DNA from: Solen grandis | Lineage: Eukaryota > Mollusca > Bivalvia > Adapedonta > Solenidae | Direction of reading: 5' to 3' | DNA length: 64,000 nt | Assembly: GCA_021229015.1 (NCBI GenBank) | Contig: CM037790.1 | Coordinates: forward strand, 51,716,997-51,780,996 | Shown here: in pieces, positions 1 through 12,153 of the stretch | Layout of the letters: every line of letters starts with the position of its first letter | Numbering within the stretch: position 1 is the stretch's first letter | Translations under genes and position numbers: made by a program | The notes under the pieces: model-generated | The model's input: the letters and a program-made list of their open reading frames with translations, nothing else | Told to the model about the DNA's origin: nothing | The model's database searches: none

Positions 1-65
1 TGTTTCTTTTTCTTTTCTGGTAATAAATAGTGATAAGTAGAAATCAATTCAGTTTTTAAGGCACA

Positions 66-186
66 AATCTACAGGGTGCAATTTTGGTTTATATTGCAGG
101 GAGGTCTAGTGCTATAAAACTTTAAAGTATGGATACTTTATCGACCTCCCTGCAATTTGAACCTGAAATATGCCTCTTGTAGATTC
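66..186. repeat. Imperfect fold-back element
   Basis: Arms of about 42 bases (66-106 and 143-186) are inverted and roughly 70% alike, with a near-perfect inner 13 bases (ttgcagggaggtc / gacctccctgcaa). It looks like an old palindromic MITE. Confidence 0.5.
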
Positions 187-544
187 TCATAATTTAAAGA
201 ACTGTTTTGTTGGGAAAATTGATATAGAGTGGGAAAGATGATAAACAATGGCAGTCTTGAAGGGTAGGGTTTCTACATGTTCAGCCTCCATCTGTACCCC
301 AATAATGTCCCTCATCCTTCACAAAATGCTTGGATGAGGCAACATTTTTCTTCCATGGCTAGTTCAGGTGCTTACAAGCAATATCACAAACAGACCATTG
401 TGTTATTTTGCTTAAACCAGGTCAACTGTTAATCAGATATATTCCAGTACAGCCATTTGATTTGAACACCTCTCTAAACACTGGCTATATCCCTTGAGTA
501 CAAGACCCTCAATTTACATAATTTCATATATGATCAGCCCTTCA

Positions 545-755
545 TCTCACTGGCTGAATATTTATCAAATGAAGATTGAATAGCATATGAAGCAATGGAT
601 TTTTCTGTGCTATGTAGACTGTTTGTAGAATATGAGCTACAATATTGTATGAGCAAACACTAAAAACACTGATCGGACTGCTCCTGGAAGGAATTGTCTT
701 TTCTTGGTCCTCTGCCTCAAAATGGTCACTATTATGAGGTAAAAGGTAAAAAAAG
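545..755. repeat. Diverged copy of TTAA-type family 2
   Basis: It shares the internal order of the 43728-44243 element: gaatattta near the start, aagcaatggattttt, gagctacaatattgtatgagcaaac, ctgatcggactgctcc, then atgaggtaaaagg. The ends are eroded. Confidence 0.4.
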
Positions 756-833
756 TTCTTCACATACCAATACTGTATGTAAATCTTTACCATTGGCTTC
801 AGAGATCCACTCATTCCTTTTTTTCTCATTTGA

Positions 834-939
834 TACTTAACATTTGCTCATTATTATGGAGAAAAAAAAAAGTCAAAATTGAAAAAGTATCTCAATTTTG
901 GCTTTTTTTTCCTCCATAAAATGGGCAAATGTTAAGTAA
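834..939. repeat. Fold-back element with 48-base arms
   Basis: 834-882 and 892-939 are inverted copies (tacttaacatttgctcat...atgggcaaatgttaagtaa) with a 9-base loop and A/T runs in the arms. A MITE-type palindrome with no coding content. Confidence 0.6.
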
Positions 940-1082
940 TTAGTACCTTCTTCAAACCATGTCACATGACCAGCAGTGACAATTAGCTGCTTGAGAAGTC
1001 TAGGTCATAATCAAACTCATTCCAAGTTATTTAATATCAAAAATATAAAAAAGATATCTCACTTCATGAAATGGGATATTTA

Positions 1083-1118
1083 CACACACACTCTCTCTCT
1101 CTCTTTCTCTCTCTCTCC
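1083..1118. repeat. (CA)n then (TC)n microsatellite
   Basis: A short acacac run followed by about 27 bases of ctctct with one interruption. Confidence 0.85.
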
Positions 1119-2109
1119 CATGAAGAGCATCTTTATTATTCCCTGTTATGACTTAAACATGGTAATTCAATAATTCTAAGACTCAAGTGATGCTGAAATT
1201 TGTCAGAAGACATTAACTTAATACGGTTATCTTATTATCCAGTTGTCAAAAGAGCCATTAAAACTAGTACCAGTATGGCACGCCGCCTTAAGTTCAAGGT
1301 AGTTCCAGGACTGATTGGCTCGGTAGTTTCATGGCTTGATATTACTATGAGGTACAATGTATTACTATATTATTCTCTAATGAGTAAATAAAGTCACAAA
1401 GTAATGCATGAACTTAGTTAGGGGCACTGTTTGTGAACAGTTGACCAAGACATGAATGAAAAATAATCGGGTATCCAGTATCAGTAGGTGAAGGCAGGAC
1501 TTGGATCTTCATTATGAAGGCTGGGAAGGTCCATTATTTCCAAGTTAACTCTTAACCCCATGAATATTCAACCACAAGTCCATGTCAAATTGAATGTTTT
1601 AGATGCAATATAAAGTCAGTTTAGCTAGAATATTTCGAAACTCTCAGATGGTAACAAATCATGGACATTGTCATTATAATTTATTGTCTTTAAAAGGTTA
1701 ATAAAAACTTTATCTGAACCCTTACATCAATTACCTACTGATTATCTGTAATATTGTGATCATATCTACAAGTACCAAATGTCACCGTATATAATTTGGG
1801 TGTTTTTGTTGAGTTATTTTAACTGCCTTATTTACATGAAATAGATACACTTCCGTCCAAAATTAGACCTTATGTACATGTGATCTACAGTCAGCAAGAA
1901 GATGTCTACATCCTCTGTGAGTAATATACAGGATAGTTTGTTTATGAAATTGCTCTTTTTTTTATTGAAAAGGCCATCTACCTCTTGTTGATTGCTTACG
2001 CTAATGATTTGATTTATAAAGACTGATTTGACTGCACGTCAGAGCTTAATGGATTCCAGGAATTTTCCTGTTTGGGGAGGTGATTTAGTTTGCATATCAA
2101 CATAGAAAA

Positions 2110-2337
2110 GATTGAATTTTCATATTTTCACCTTATTTCTGTATTAATTGCATTGACTTTGGATAGTATAGCAAATGTTAAGTTGTATATGAAACTGGAT
2201 TTTATTCTGCCATACAGACTGCAAAGAATATAAACTATTATGACACTGATCAGACAACTCCATCCATGAGCCTCCTGATCTTGGTCAGTCCTCTGTTTGA
2301 CAAGGCATAGAAACACGTCTAAATGAGGTAGAGGGTT
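2110..2337. repeat. Diverged copy of TTAA-type family 2
   Basis: It contains the family core actgatcagacaactcc, the motif gtatatgaaactgga, and the end atgaggtagagggttaa. The 5' end is degraded. Confidence 0.45.
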
Positions 2338-2789
2338 AATCCATGTGTAAAGATTTCCCAAGGTATTGTTAAGCCAATCATATTTTCTGGCTCTAATCAA
2401 CTTTAAATAAATCATTTACTGATTTCTCCCCCTAATTTTGCATATTGGCAGATTTAATTAGGAATTTCGTATTTGATATTCATTTATTCAGGCTTAGTAC
2501 ACTGTCTGAGCAACGTGTTTAGAATCTTTTAGAGTTATCATCATTGACGCATTTTGTCTTTGATGTATGAGGAATGTTCAAATAGTATTGTGTATTTGGT
2601 CTGAAACCTTGTAAACTAATGGAAACATGCATGTTTTCATTTCATACCCTAGAAGTACTTTCCCTGTAGTGAGAAATGCATCATTTTATTGTAAGAATCT
2701 ATTTTTTAAGTTTTTTTTGGTATACTACTAGATACTGATGAGCAACAGAACCAAGAGTTTGTTGTGATTAATATATATGACAAGAAAGG

Positions 2790-3720
2790 GATGTTATTCA
2801 TAGTTTTGTGAACAGATAGAAGTGGCATTGTGTCAGATCCGGGAAATAAAGTGAATGTGCTCTCCAACTTTAAAACTACTGAACTAGAAGTGTACGTGTG
2901 CGGGAGCATTGTCATGCAACAGTCGAACATGTTTGAAACCTTGACTTGGCAATGTTCTTGCAGGACTTCTTTAATTTCTTTAAAGATGGAAAGTTGAGGT
3001 ATTGTCATCACTCTGGTGTTGTCATCATTGTCGTGGTGAAAAACTTTAACCTTGGCCATGACTCCTAAACTATCAAATCATCTGTCATCAGACTTCACAT
3101 ACTTGTTTATTATCACAAGGGCTACATTCTCATCTGAAGTCCATTTTCACCTTTTTATCTCCCTTTTTTTTAAAAAACAACAACAACAAAAACAAACAAA
3201 TAGATAAGCTTTGGCCTCTGCATGTGGAACTCTAGTATAAATGTAAAGTCCCTGTAATGTTTCTGCTATGTTTTGGACCACTCAACCTCTACCAAGATAA
3301 CCAAGGTACCCTAACCTAATAAAACATTAGGAAACCTTGGTTATCTCTGTGAAAGGCCATGATGTCCAAAATGTAGCGGAACCATTAAAGGAACTTTACC
3401 ATAAGATAACATCACAGTAGTACTTGCCAGTCACATTTCTACCCTTTTTTACTAGAATCTTCGCTAGAGGTGAATATGGCACACAACTTTCTAGTAAGTC
3501 TTGATACAGCCATGGTTGGTGGCTCATATTTTGTTTGCAACCTTTTTCACAGGTTCAAAATAATGCACACAGTTTCATCACCTGTAAGCATTTGCAAAAA
3601 CTCTGTTGTGGTAGTTTTGGAACATTTTCAGCAATCAGTTTCAGCATGAAGCTCATTATGATCTTCAGTCAATAGATGGGGTACCCATCCAGCAGCAATC
3701 TTCAAGTTTCAAGATCTTCT
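2790..3720 (-). pseudogene. Decayed mariner transposase, interrupted
   Basis: Read on the minus strand in broken frames: AAGWVPHLLTEDHNELHAE (about 3640-3710), TGDETVC (3570-3585, first catalytic D region), EPVKKVANKI (about 3535-3560), LLHDNAPAH (2896-2922, second D) and HSLYFPDLTQCHFYLFTKL (about 2805-2865, third D). These match conserved blocks of the mariner DDE transposase. The spacing between the second and third D is about 25 codons, against 34 in the family, so there is an internal deletion plus frameshifts and stops. A palindromic MITE (3243-3404) and probably another repeat (about 2935-3240) are inserted. It cannot be active. Confidence 0.75.
3243..3404. mobile_element. Palindromic MITE inside the mariner relic
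   Basis: Nested inverted arms: gataaccaaggtaccctaa / ttaggaaaccttggttatc within outer arms ctgtaatgtttctgctatg / aatgtagcggaaccattaa. The same element recurs at 21615-21776, which fixes its borders. Confidence 0.65.
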
Positions 3721-3729
3721 TTAGAATGA

Positions 3730-5789
3730 AAGAAGTAAAATACCAACAATGTGTGCAGTATAATATACAATATTATATATCAAGCATCATTTTTAATAAT
3801 TTCTGTGATTTGGCAAAATATTTGAGTCACATATTACTCTCTTCAGCTAACCTGATATTTTGGCATTTTCAACAGACTCTACACCACATTTTTTTTTAGG
3901 TGGGGGGCAAAAAGCCTTTGCAACATTGAATATTAGAAAATTTCCATGAGTTTATTTGTTTTCCAACTGTTTTTGCATCTTTTCATTATCTGTCCAAGTT
4001 AAAATAGTTACAACTCTGTAACAAAGTTATGGATTGGCTACATGTACATGCCATTGTGTAATATTGAATAGAGGTAATCAGCTTTATGATCATCCTGAAA
4101 TTCCTCATGGAAATGTCATGTCTGCACAATATACAATACTTTTCAAACATCCCTCTTGTGTAGACAATGTGAATAAGTTTCATAGAATTATTTCCTTTGT
4201 GTAAAATTCAAGCTTCAGTTTTCTCATTACATCACAGTGTTTGTATTGTAGTGTTGTTTTATGCATGGAAAAAAAAGGAAATTTTGATATGAAATGCAAA
4301 TCAGGTGCGATGCTAATTTGTCTTCATTTCAATGTTTATGGAATTAGCTTCTTTTTTCTGCTAATTGAAACACTGAAAATTAATCTCTTTTCTGACTGAA
4401 TTTGACTCTACAGTCTTCCTGCTTAACTAAGTGTATAGTGATGAATTCCAATGGACTTTTTCTTAAGATTTGTAGCTTTTAGAACCAATTAACTTGAACT
4501 TGCTTTTGGTTTTTCCATCATGAGAATAAAGTGATTTCCTTTTCTTGTCTCTTGCTGACATATCTGGGGTTGCTCTTGTTTTCTCAGTGCTGTTGATCTA
4601 TTTTACCACCTCTGTGATGATTGATGTGTGTTTTATTGAGAAGAAAATGAATTTCTGCACGATTTTTCATCTGGGATTAAAGTTTGTTATCATTAAATTG
4701 CATCTTGGCCTGGTGGGACAAGCAATATGGTGATTTGTATTGTGTGGACCAAATTATGGCCCTTTGATGGCAAAGCAATTATTTTGTATTTTATCAGTTT
4801 TTAGTTGTGTGTGACGTAGTCACTCACAACTATAGTACCTACATTCTGAGGATCCCATTCTCAACATCTAAAACCAAATAACCTCTGAATTTTGTATGAA
4901 TGATTGAACGATTGAAAAGAATTCTACAACACAGGTATGTCGAGATTCAGACAAAGTGTTAAAAACTTAATTTTGAGTAAAAAATACATAGTTATTGTAA
5001 ACAATAATTGTATATAGCATAAAAGCACAAAAGAACTATTTTCCCTGTGATGTTGAGTAACTTTCACTTTACCATGCAGAGGAGTATAGTTTCTTTTGAT
5101 GCAAAGGTGGCTCGTCTCGTGCCTGAATTTGGATGATAGATGTGCAGGTTTTGGTTATTTAGTGGTGTTACAATAGTCCATATAGAATAATAAAAAGCTT
5201 GAATTCTGATACAAATCTGCATAACTTACTAATAATCACTTCAGGCTATCTCAGATACATTGAGATACTTCCAGGGGTTATTTGTTGCTCTATGGAATGG
5301 CTGATACCTGGACACAGTATAGATCCACTGGTTTGCATCTATAAATAGAAACTGTGCTGTCACTCGGAGGTACAAATCAAAGTGCTGATAGTGCTAAGAG
5401 AGCAGTATTGTCGCATTTCTTTTGTTTATCAAAGTAACTTTAATAAACGGGGTTCAAATTTTCAGGCATTGCCAGTAATTTACCCCGCTTTAATGTTGCA
5501 TTAACATGGTCATTACAAGAAATTAAAGATGAATACACTATTTGTTTCATCAGACTGTTAACAATTGGCACATCATCACTCTTACTCTCCCTTTTTCTAT
5601 AGCCTACAATGAACAATCATTTATTATTTTAATCTGAGTTTAAAATTTAGCAAAAACTAAGTTACACTGTATATTTGCAGATCGTCAAACCCTCTTCAAC
5701 TTGAGACATACACAACTTCAATGACTTCAGCGCTTTGATTTACTTGGTTATCAATATGCACATGTCAGTAATCTTCTAGCAGATGATTG
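3730..5789. other. No gene recognised
   Basis: AT-rich intergenic sequence with many stops in all frames and only short spurious open frames. No repeat with clear borders was seen. Confidence 0.5.
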
Positions 5790-6031
5790 TTAACCCTTTC
5801 CCTCATAGAGGACACCATGAAAAGACCTATGCAAACAGCATAAAACCAGATCAGCCTGTGAGTAACTCGCAGGCTGATCAGGTTTTATGCTGTGTGCTGC
5901 TCCTCAGTGGTCTGGAAATGAGGACTTTATAATTAAATTTGGTAAGGTTTAACTGTGGTTTTCTGCAGATCAGGCTTTATGTGGTACCTACTGAGTGCAT
6001 CAAAATGAGTCTATATGAAGGAAAGGGTTAA
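5790..6031 (+). mobile_element. TTAA-flanked MITE family 1, copy 1
   Basis: It begins TTAACCCTTTCCCTCATAGA and ends ATGAAGGAAAGGGTTAA. Inside is a long hairpin (gcaaacagcataaaacc...ggttttatgctgtgtgc) around gatcagcctg/caggctgatc. No coding content. TTAA target duplication and C3-start termini are known for piggyBac elements; membership is inferred from the ends only. Confidence 0.75.
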
Positions 6032-6044
6032 CACAGGTGTGTCA

Positions 6045-6436
6045 CTTCAATCCTATGTTGTTGGTTGTCTGGCTTGCTGTCTTGTTGGTTGGCTTACATG
6101 CTGGTTGCTTGGTTGACTACATTGCTGACTGTCTTGTTGGTTATCTTATGTTTTAGTTTGTTGACTACATGGTCTGTCTTGTTGGGTGACTGGCTACCTT
6201 TTTTATCAGTTGGTTGATTGACTGCATGACAGGCTGTCCTTTTGGTTTTCTAGTTGTCTATCTTGGTTGGCTTTTTAGTTGGTTGGTAGACTTCATGACA
6301 GGTGGTCTTGTTGATTTGAATTTGTATTGGTTGGTTGACAGCTTGGCTGGCTGTCTTGTTGGTTGCTTTACTGTCTTGTAACTTGGCTAACTGGTTGCTT
6401 ACTTGGTTGGCTGGCTGGTTGGTTGGTTAGTTTTGT
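6045..6436. repeat. GGTT-rich minisatellite between two MITE copies
   Basis: Irregular repeats of ttggttggctt, ctgtcttgttggtt and gactacatggctg make up about 390 bases, bounded closely by MITE copies at 5790-6031 and 6440-6681. Confidence 0.7.
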
Positions 6437-6439
6437 CAG

Positions 6440-6681
6440 TTAACCCTTTCCCTCATAGAGGATACCATTAAAAGACCTATGCGAACAGCATAAAACCAGA
6501 TCAGCCTGCGAGTAACTCGCAGGCTGATCAGGTTTTATGCTGTTCGCTGCTCCTCAGTGGTCTGGCAATGAGGATTTTACAATTAAATTTGGTAAGGTTT
6601 AACTGTGGTTTTCTGCAGATCAGGCTTTATGTGGTACCTATTGAGTGCGTCAAAATGAGTCTATATGAGGGAAAGGGTTAA
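6440..6681 (+). mobile_element. TTAA-flanked MITE family 1, copy 2
   Basis: TTAACCC...GGGTTAA ends. The internal palindrome is nearly perfect: 33-base arms starting gcgaacagcataaaacc, one mismatch, and a 1-base centre. It differs from copy 1 by only a few bases. Confidence 0.8.
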
Positions 6682-6689
6682 CTGAATGG

Positions 6690-8741
6690 TTGGATAAGTC
6701 TGCCTTTCTATATACTGAGGCATGTATGACTATATGATATTATGTAGCCCACATACAGCCCCAGTGAGGCAGCCAGTGACCATCACTAGTTTAATATGCA
6801 AGGTGAGGCATTCAGCATTTCTCCCCATTAATGATAGGTGAAGTCAGGATGGAACAGAATAACAATACGCTCCACTGGGGATGTATAACAGAAATTCCGT
6901 TTGGAAAATATTCCACAACGTACATAATTCAAATTTGATTTGGGTTATGGGATTTGGATTTCTTCCCAAGCTGTGTAAGCTTGTGTGACTGGTGATAATA
7001 CCACAGTTGTGCCTGGAATCATTGTCAGTAAATGACAGCATGTCTTTGTTGCTATAACTCTATCACTTATATCAGAATATTCAATGGAGAGAAATGTTGT
7101 ACAGTTCAATACTGGCTGCTAGACTTAGTCTACACAAAAAATGTAGGCTTCACTTTTTAGAAATAACAATTGTCACCATGATGATTTCTATTTTAGAACA
7201 CAATGACATCATTCAAGGTACCTTATTTACTCTACTTCAGTGTATCATTCATATCTGATGAAGACCTTATGTATGGTCGAAATATTGTACAATAAATTCT
7301 GTCATCAACCTATTGCCTTGAGATTGTTTGTTATACTTACCTGTTTTTAAAAAATGTAGATGAAAAAGAAACTTTAAGTATGTTATTGCATGTCACCATT
7401 GGTTTGTATCACAAAAAAATATTTCAAAAGATGTCATACAACTTAATGTTTGTACACAAACTTATAGGTAGCATACTTTCTTCACACTTCAATCCAAAGT
7501 CCATCCGAATTTATAATCCTCAAGGGGATGAGGTCATGACTGAATTGTGTTTGTTTTGCCATTCTGTCAAAGTTTTGTTAAAATAAAAATAATGTAATAA
7601 AAGAAATGATAAGAAAGCCTATCTTTCTACTTACTTGGCTGCATTGAATTTAGGACATTAAAGGTCAAGAGCAAATATCAAAAAATGAAATGGCATATTA
7701 GATTTTTATTGTCTGCATATATATTTCCAGACAGACAGGTTTTGTAATAAAAGAAGTTGTTGATTTATTGTTCTCAATAAAGACACTGAAAACGCTGAAG
7801 TCTCCCTCCAAGCTGACTCGTTCATCACCAGGACTTTTAATAAGTGCATCTTGCACATTAATGGGAAATCCTTTGCAGATTATCCAATATGACAAGAACA
7901 TACTTCATTAAGTTTTCCACGATATCAATGGATGGGCTGGGAGCACCTGACAATGGCTACAATGATGGGGGTCTTTATAACTGTACATGGCCAATGCTGG
8001 ATCTATACAAGGGCATTGTCTATGTTGTGATTACTCTTCCTTGAATATGATACACTTATACAGATAGGATTATGTGTGCTTGATGTTCAGTATATAAGGA
8101 AAGTTTCAGGACTGGTTTGATTATGACTGGGCATGGTATCATGCCACATATTTATGGGGTAAGGCTGCACTAAAATGTCTCATGTAGACCAGTGTTGCCA
8201 TACCATGTGGTAATTAAGCTAAAACATGCAGCATAATTTGCCACAGTTTGGAAAAGCAAACTACTGTATTTTATTTCTTCACCAATTATAATGGGGTATT
8301 GCATGCGAAGCAGAAAATAGTGCTTACACAAAGGCCCTAACGATTCTTTTGTCAGATATACACTTTTTCCTAATTTAGAAAAATCATTGTTAATGATTTG
8401 TTTTTTCGTGATAGCAGACATTAATGCTCACTAATGTTTAGAAATCATATACTTCTGACAAAAGAATTACTAGGGCCTATTTGTAGAGCTCAATTTTTCG
8501 CTTTGCTATATCCCATTAAAATTGGTGAAGAAATAAAATGCATATTGAAGTTCTCTGAATCAAGGCAAAATAGCTTAAAATGATGTCATAATTATATACC
8601 AGTTGTATGGCCACACCGTAGACAACTGAAATACTTTTGATATTGAACCCAAACATGTGTATAATATAATTTATACCAGCTTTAATTTGCAACATATTGC
8701 ATTATTTCCTTGGTTCCAAGATATTATAGGCATCATTTCCT
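6690..8741. other. No gene recognised; one repeat-end motif
   Basis: AT-rich intergenic DNA. A ctgatgaagacc...ggtcgaaat motif at about 7256-7285 resembles those found near the ends of some animal retroelements. Inverted similarity exists between about 8200-8420 and 8440-8600 (a diverged fold-back around accaattataatgggg / cccattaaaattggtg). Confidence 0.4.
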
Positions 8742-8841
8742 NNNNNNNNNNNNNNNNNNNNNNNNNNNNNNNNNNNNNNNNNNNNNNNNNNNNNNNNNNN
8801 NNNNNNNNNNNNNNNNNNNNNNNNNNNNNNNNNNNNNNNNN
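8742..8841. other. Assembly gap (100 N)
   Basis: Exactly 100 N, a conventional gap of unknown size. Confidence 1.
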
Positions 8842-8879
8842 GAGATCCAAGACAATGGACAAGCCTTATATCTAAGCTC

Positions 8880-10310
8880 TAGGCCATGTGTGTCTGTAGA
8901 AGATTTTTCTAGGTTTCCCTATATAAGCCTTTGTAAATAAAATACCCTGGAGCGATGGCAATTTTGACCAGGTCATTATTTTAACAACTTTTGTATAGTT
9001 CACAAGACAATTTCTACAATATAAGCTCTAAGCTTTTCAGTATTCACAGGAGATATTTTCTATTTCCTATGTAAAATCAAGTGACCCTAGGGCATGGTCA
9101 TTTACCCAAGGGCCATGATTTGAACAACTTAAGTAGAGATCCACCAGACAATACTACATACCCAATATCTTAACACCAGGCCATGTGGTTTCTGATGAGA
9201 AGATTTTTCTAGGTTTTCCCCTTTATAAGCCTATGTAAAATAAAATGACCCCTGGGGCAGGGCAAATTTTGACCCTAGGGCCATGATTTGAACAATTTTT
9301 GTAAAGGTTTATAAGACAATTCTACACGCTGTAGGCCTTACAGTTTTGCAGGAGAAGATTTTCTAAGATTGCATTTTAAAATCTATTTTTAGCTCCTGTG
9401 ACCTACTTTTTCAACCAATCATAATAATTTGTATAATTTTGTTAGAGGACATCATAAGGATGATTCCTGTGAAATTTTGTCAAAATCCCTTCAGCGGATT
9501 AGGAGATGTTGTTTAATGGAAAAAATTGACGCAAGACGCACACACGCACGGACAGATGGACGGACGACAGACGCCGGACCATGAGCACATTGTGCTCAGG
9601 TGAGCTAATTTTCTAAGCTCTAGGCCTTATGGATTCATAAAAGAAGATTTTTAAGATTTTCCTATATAACTCTATGTAAAACAAGTAACCCCTAGTGCGG
9701 GGTCATTTATCACCATAGGGCTATGATTTGAACAATCTTGGTAATGAACCATTAGATGATGCACAACCAAATATTTAGCTCTGCCTTAGTTTATAGGAAA
9801 ATTTTTAAAGTTTTCCAATATAAGTCTATGTAAACAAGTGACCCCTGGGGGGCACATCTAACCAGGTCCATAATTTGAACAACTTTTGTAGAGATTCACT
9901 TATAATGCTACAACGCCAAATATCTTAGCTTAGGCCTTATTGTTCATAAGAGATTTTAAATTTTTTCACTATATAAACTATGAAAAATAAATTGACCTGT
10001 GGGGCCATTTGAACCATGGTCATGATAACTACTTTTGTAGATGTTCATAAGACAATTCTACTTACAATTATTAAAGCTCTAGGCTTACAGTTTTGCAGAA
10101 AGATTTAAGATTGATTTAAATCTATTTTTAGCTCTGTGACCTATATTCACCCATCAAAATAATTGACTTTGATAGAGGTCATAAGGATGATTCCTTGAAG
10201 TTGGTCAAATCATCGTGGTTTAGGAGGAGAATTTTAAAGAAAAGAGACGCAAGCGGAGTGGACAAAGGCGATCACAAAGTCCATGAGCACGTTGTGCTCA
10301 GGTGAGCTAA
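8880..10310 (+). repeat. Two adjacent gagcac-ended elements with tandem units
   Basis: Diverged units (aagctctaggcc...tttctaggtttccctatataagcc...tgacccctgggg) repeat about every 240-250 bases. The first stretch ends with a gacggacgac-rich tract then gagcacattgtgctcaggtgagctaa (to 9607); the second ends with the equivalent at 10286-10310. The end matches the inverted termini of elements at 47820 and 14880-15282. Confidence 0.65.
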
Positions 10311-10549
10311 AAAGTTGACCTTGAAAATCACAAAACTGTACGCTTTTACATGCAAAGTTGATGTACCATACCCTTTATATTTAACCTTTGACTTTTTTAC
10401 GGATGAACTTGACCTTTGCATGGAATAAAATGTATACACTGCAAAGATGTAAAATTTGTAGACAAAAAAAACCTTTTTTTTTAAATCCTCTGACTTTTTT
10501 TATCTGTCTATTGATCATGACCATATGACAGGTTCATATGACAACAAAT

Positions 10550-10990
10550 CAGTATACAAAGTTTAAAAAAAAATCATTGAAAAATGACAGAGAAATATAT
10601 ATTTTAAAACTTGTCCAAAGTTATGGCAAATTAAATTCAAGGTCAATAGCTGAAATATTGAGGTATATCTATATAGCCCTTGTCAAGATGAATATGCATA
10701 CCAAAAATGAAAGTTGTATGTCAAATAGTAAAGAAATTATGGCCGAAGTAAGTTTTTTGTTTAAGTCTTGCCACAAGGAATTCACATGTGAAATATCAGT
10801 GCCCTGTTGGTAACAGCTCTGAAATGACAGGCATTTAAAAGTTCTCAAAAGTTACAGCAAAAATAGGCTCAAGGTCAAGGTCAGTAGGTGAAATGTTTGC
10901 ATGTCTGGATAGGCCTGGTCAAGATAAATATGTATACCAAACATGAAGGTTGTATATCAAATAGTAAATAAGTTCTAGCCAACATTAAGG
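10550..10990. repeat. Two direct diverged units of about 229 bases
   Basis: The blocks starting near 10613 and 10842 share aaggtca...tagctgaaat, gtcaagat(g/a)aatatg, ataccaaa.atgaa.gttgtat and tcaaatagtaaa. No gene seen. Confidence 0.55.
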
Positions 10991-11230
10991 TATCTATTTG
11001 CTAAATCGGATCATAAAACCTCCCTCCTAAAAGAAGTAATTAGACAGAACAAAAACCTACTTTTAATAATAGTGACCTTGATCTTACAATCCTGTTAATC
11101 AATCCCAATCTTCCTCTTCTCATAACAACTTCTCAAAAGTACTAAAATGTATAAAATGCATCTCTAGCAAGAGATATTTGACGGAAACAACAAGTTTGAC
11201 ACCCACCCCTCCAAAATGTACTCCATTCTT

Positions 11231-11262
11231 ATAACCAGGATTTTCATTGAAAACCTGGTTAT
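11231..11262. repeat. Short hairpin downstream of the gene
   Basis: ataaccaggatttt and aaaacctggttat pair across a 5-base loop. It follows the preferred poly(A) signal. It could aid termination or be a repeat fragment. Confidence 0.4.
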
Positions 11263-11298
11263 AAAGAACAACAACAACAGTACAAAGATATGTGCACT

Positions 11299-11304
11299 TT
11301 TATT
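11299..11304 (-). terminator. Candidate poly(A) signal AATAAA with GT-rich downstream element
   Basis: On the minus strand AATAAA is followed within 20-35 bases by TGTACTGTTGTTGTTGTTC, a good downstream GU-rich element; a hairpin (11231-11262) lies just beyond. This is the best-formed of three AATAAA motifs after the stop codon. Confidence 0.45.
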
Positions 11305-11712
11305 AAACATCCAAACCAATCAGACTATATTTGTACAATAATGTAACAACTATCACAGGCTCATTAGATATCACAGACTGAACAAATTATGATGTGATGG
11401 CAAAATGAAATGACACTGATTTCAGTGTATAAACAAAAAAATTAATCAAAGGTTACTGAACAAAGAAAATAACCGAAAACAGGGTTCATGTGTATTTCTT
11501 TGTAAAAACAAAGTTACTTTTCATTGGTTTAACAATTATGAATATTTATAATGAGGAGTTGTGTTATAAAGTCAATTTAAAAAAAAAAAATAAAAAAAAA
11601 AAAAGGAAAAACCAGGATTTGCAAATCTGCACAAGTATTTAATAAATGCATTTGTAATGAACAATCATAGCAAACCAGAATTGATATTAACAAATAGATA
11701 TCAATATTAATG

Positions 11713-11947
11713 TTAACCCCTTTACTCATGAATATTAATGTAAAATATATGACCTACTGAATATTAGTCTACTGGAACTTTAAATAGTACAAAAAACAAT
11801 GGAGTTTTCCTTGCTGTGCACACTGTAAGACTCTGAGCTACAATATTGTATATGTAAACTGAGAAGACCCTAATCAGACAGCTCCTTTAGATCTGATCTG
11901 GGTCTGCTCTGTTTGCCAAAGCATCAAAATGAGTCTATATAGTAAAA
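11713..11947 (+). mobile_element. TTAA-type family 2 copy
   Basis: It begins TTAACCCCTTTACTCATGAATATT, contains gagctacaatattgtat and atcagacagctcc, and ends near atgagtctatatagta. The right terminus is eroded. It lies in the probable 3' UTR. Confidence 0.55.
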
Positions 11948-12147
11948 ATTAAATTTAAATTTTAAGAAAGGGCATTTATTTAAATTTAAAAAATTTTTTT
12001 AAAAAACAAGATAGTAACAATGTAAAGAGGAGTACAGATCTATGAAGAGAAACATTGAGCAAAACTGAAACTGGGCATTTTTTCTGAATGCTAATTTTTG
12101 CTACTCATATTTTGGGCAGGTAGAAAATTGCCATTTTAGGTAGCATA

Positions 12148-12153
12148 TTTATT
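12148..12153 (-). terminator. Alternative proximal AATAAA
   Basis: An AATAAA about 145 bases after the stop codon on the minus strand, without an obvious GT-rich element after it. It could yield a short 3' UTR. Confidence 0.25.

Noticed and set aside
1200..1391. Small + strand frame with basic residues (MARRLKFKVV)
   Set aside because: No splice sites in phase, no similarity recognised, and it lies in ordinary AT-rich DNA.
8710..8940. Open frames crossing the N gap
   Set aside because: They are opened by undefined residues; no sequence support.
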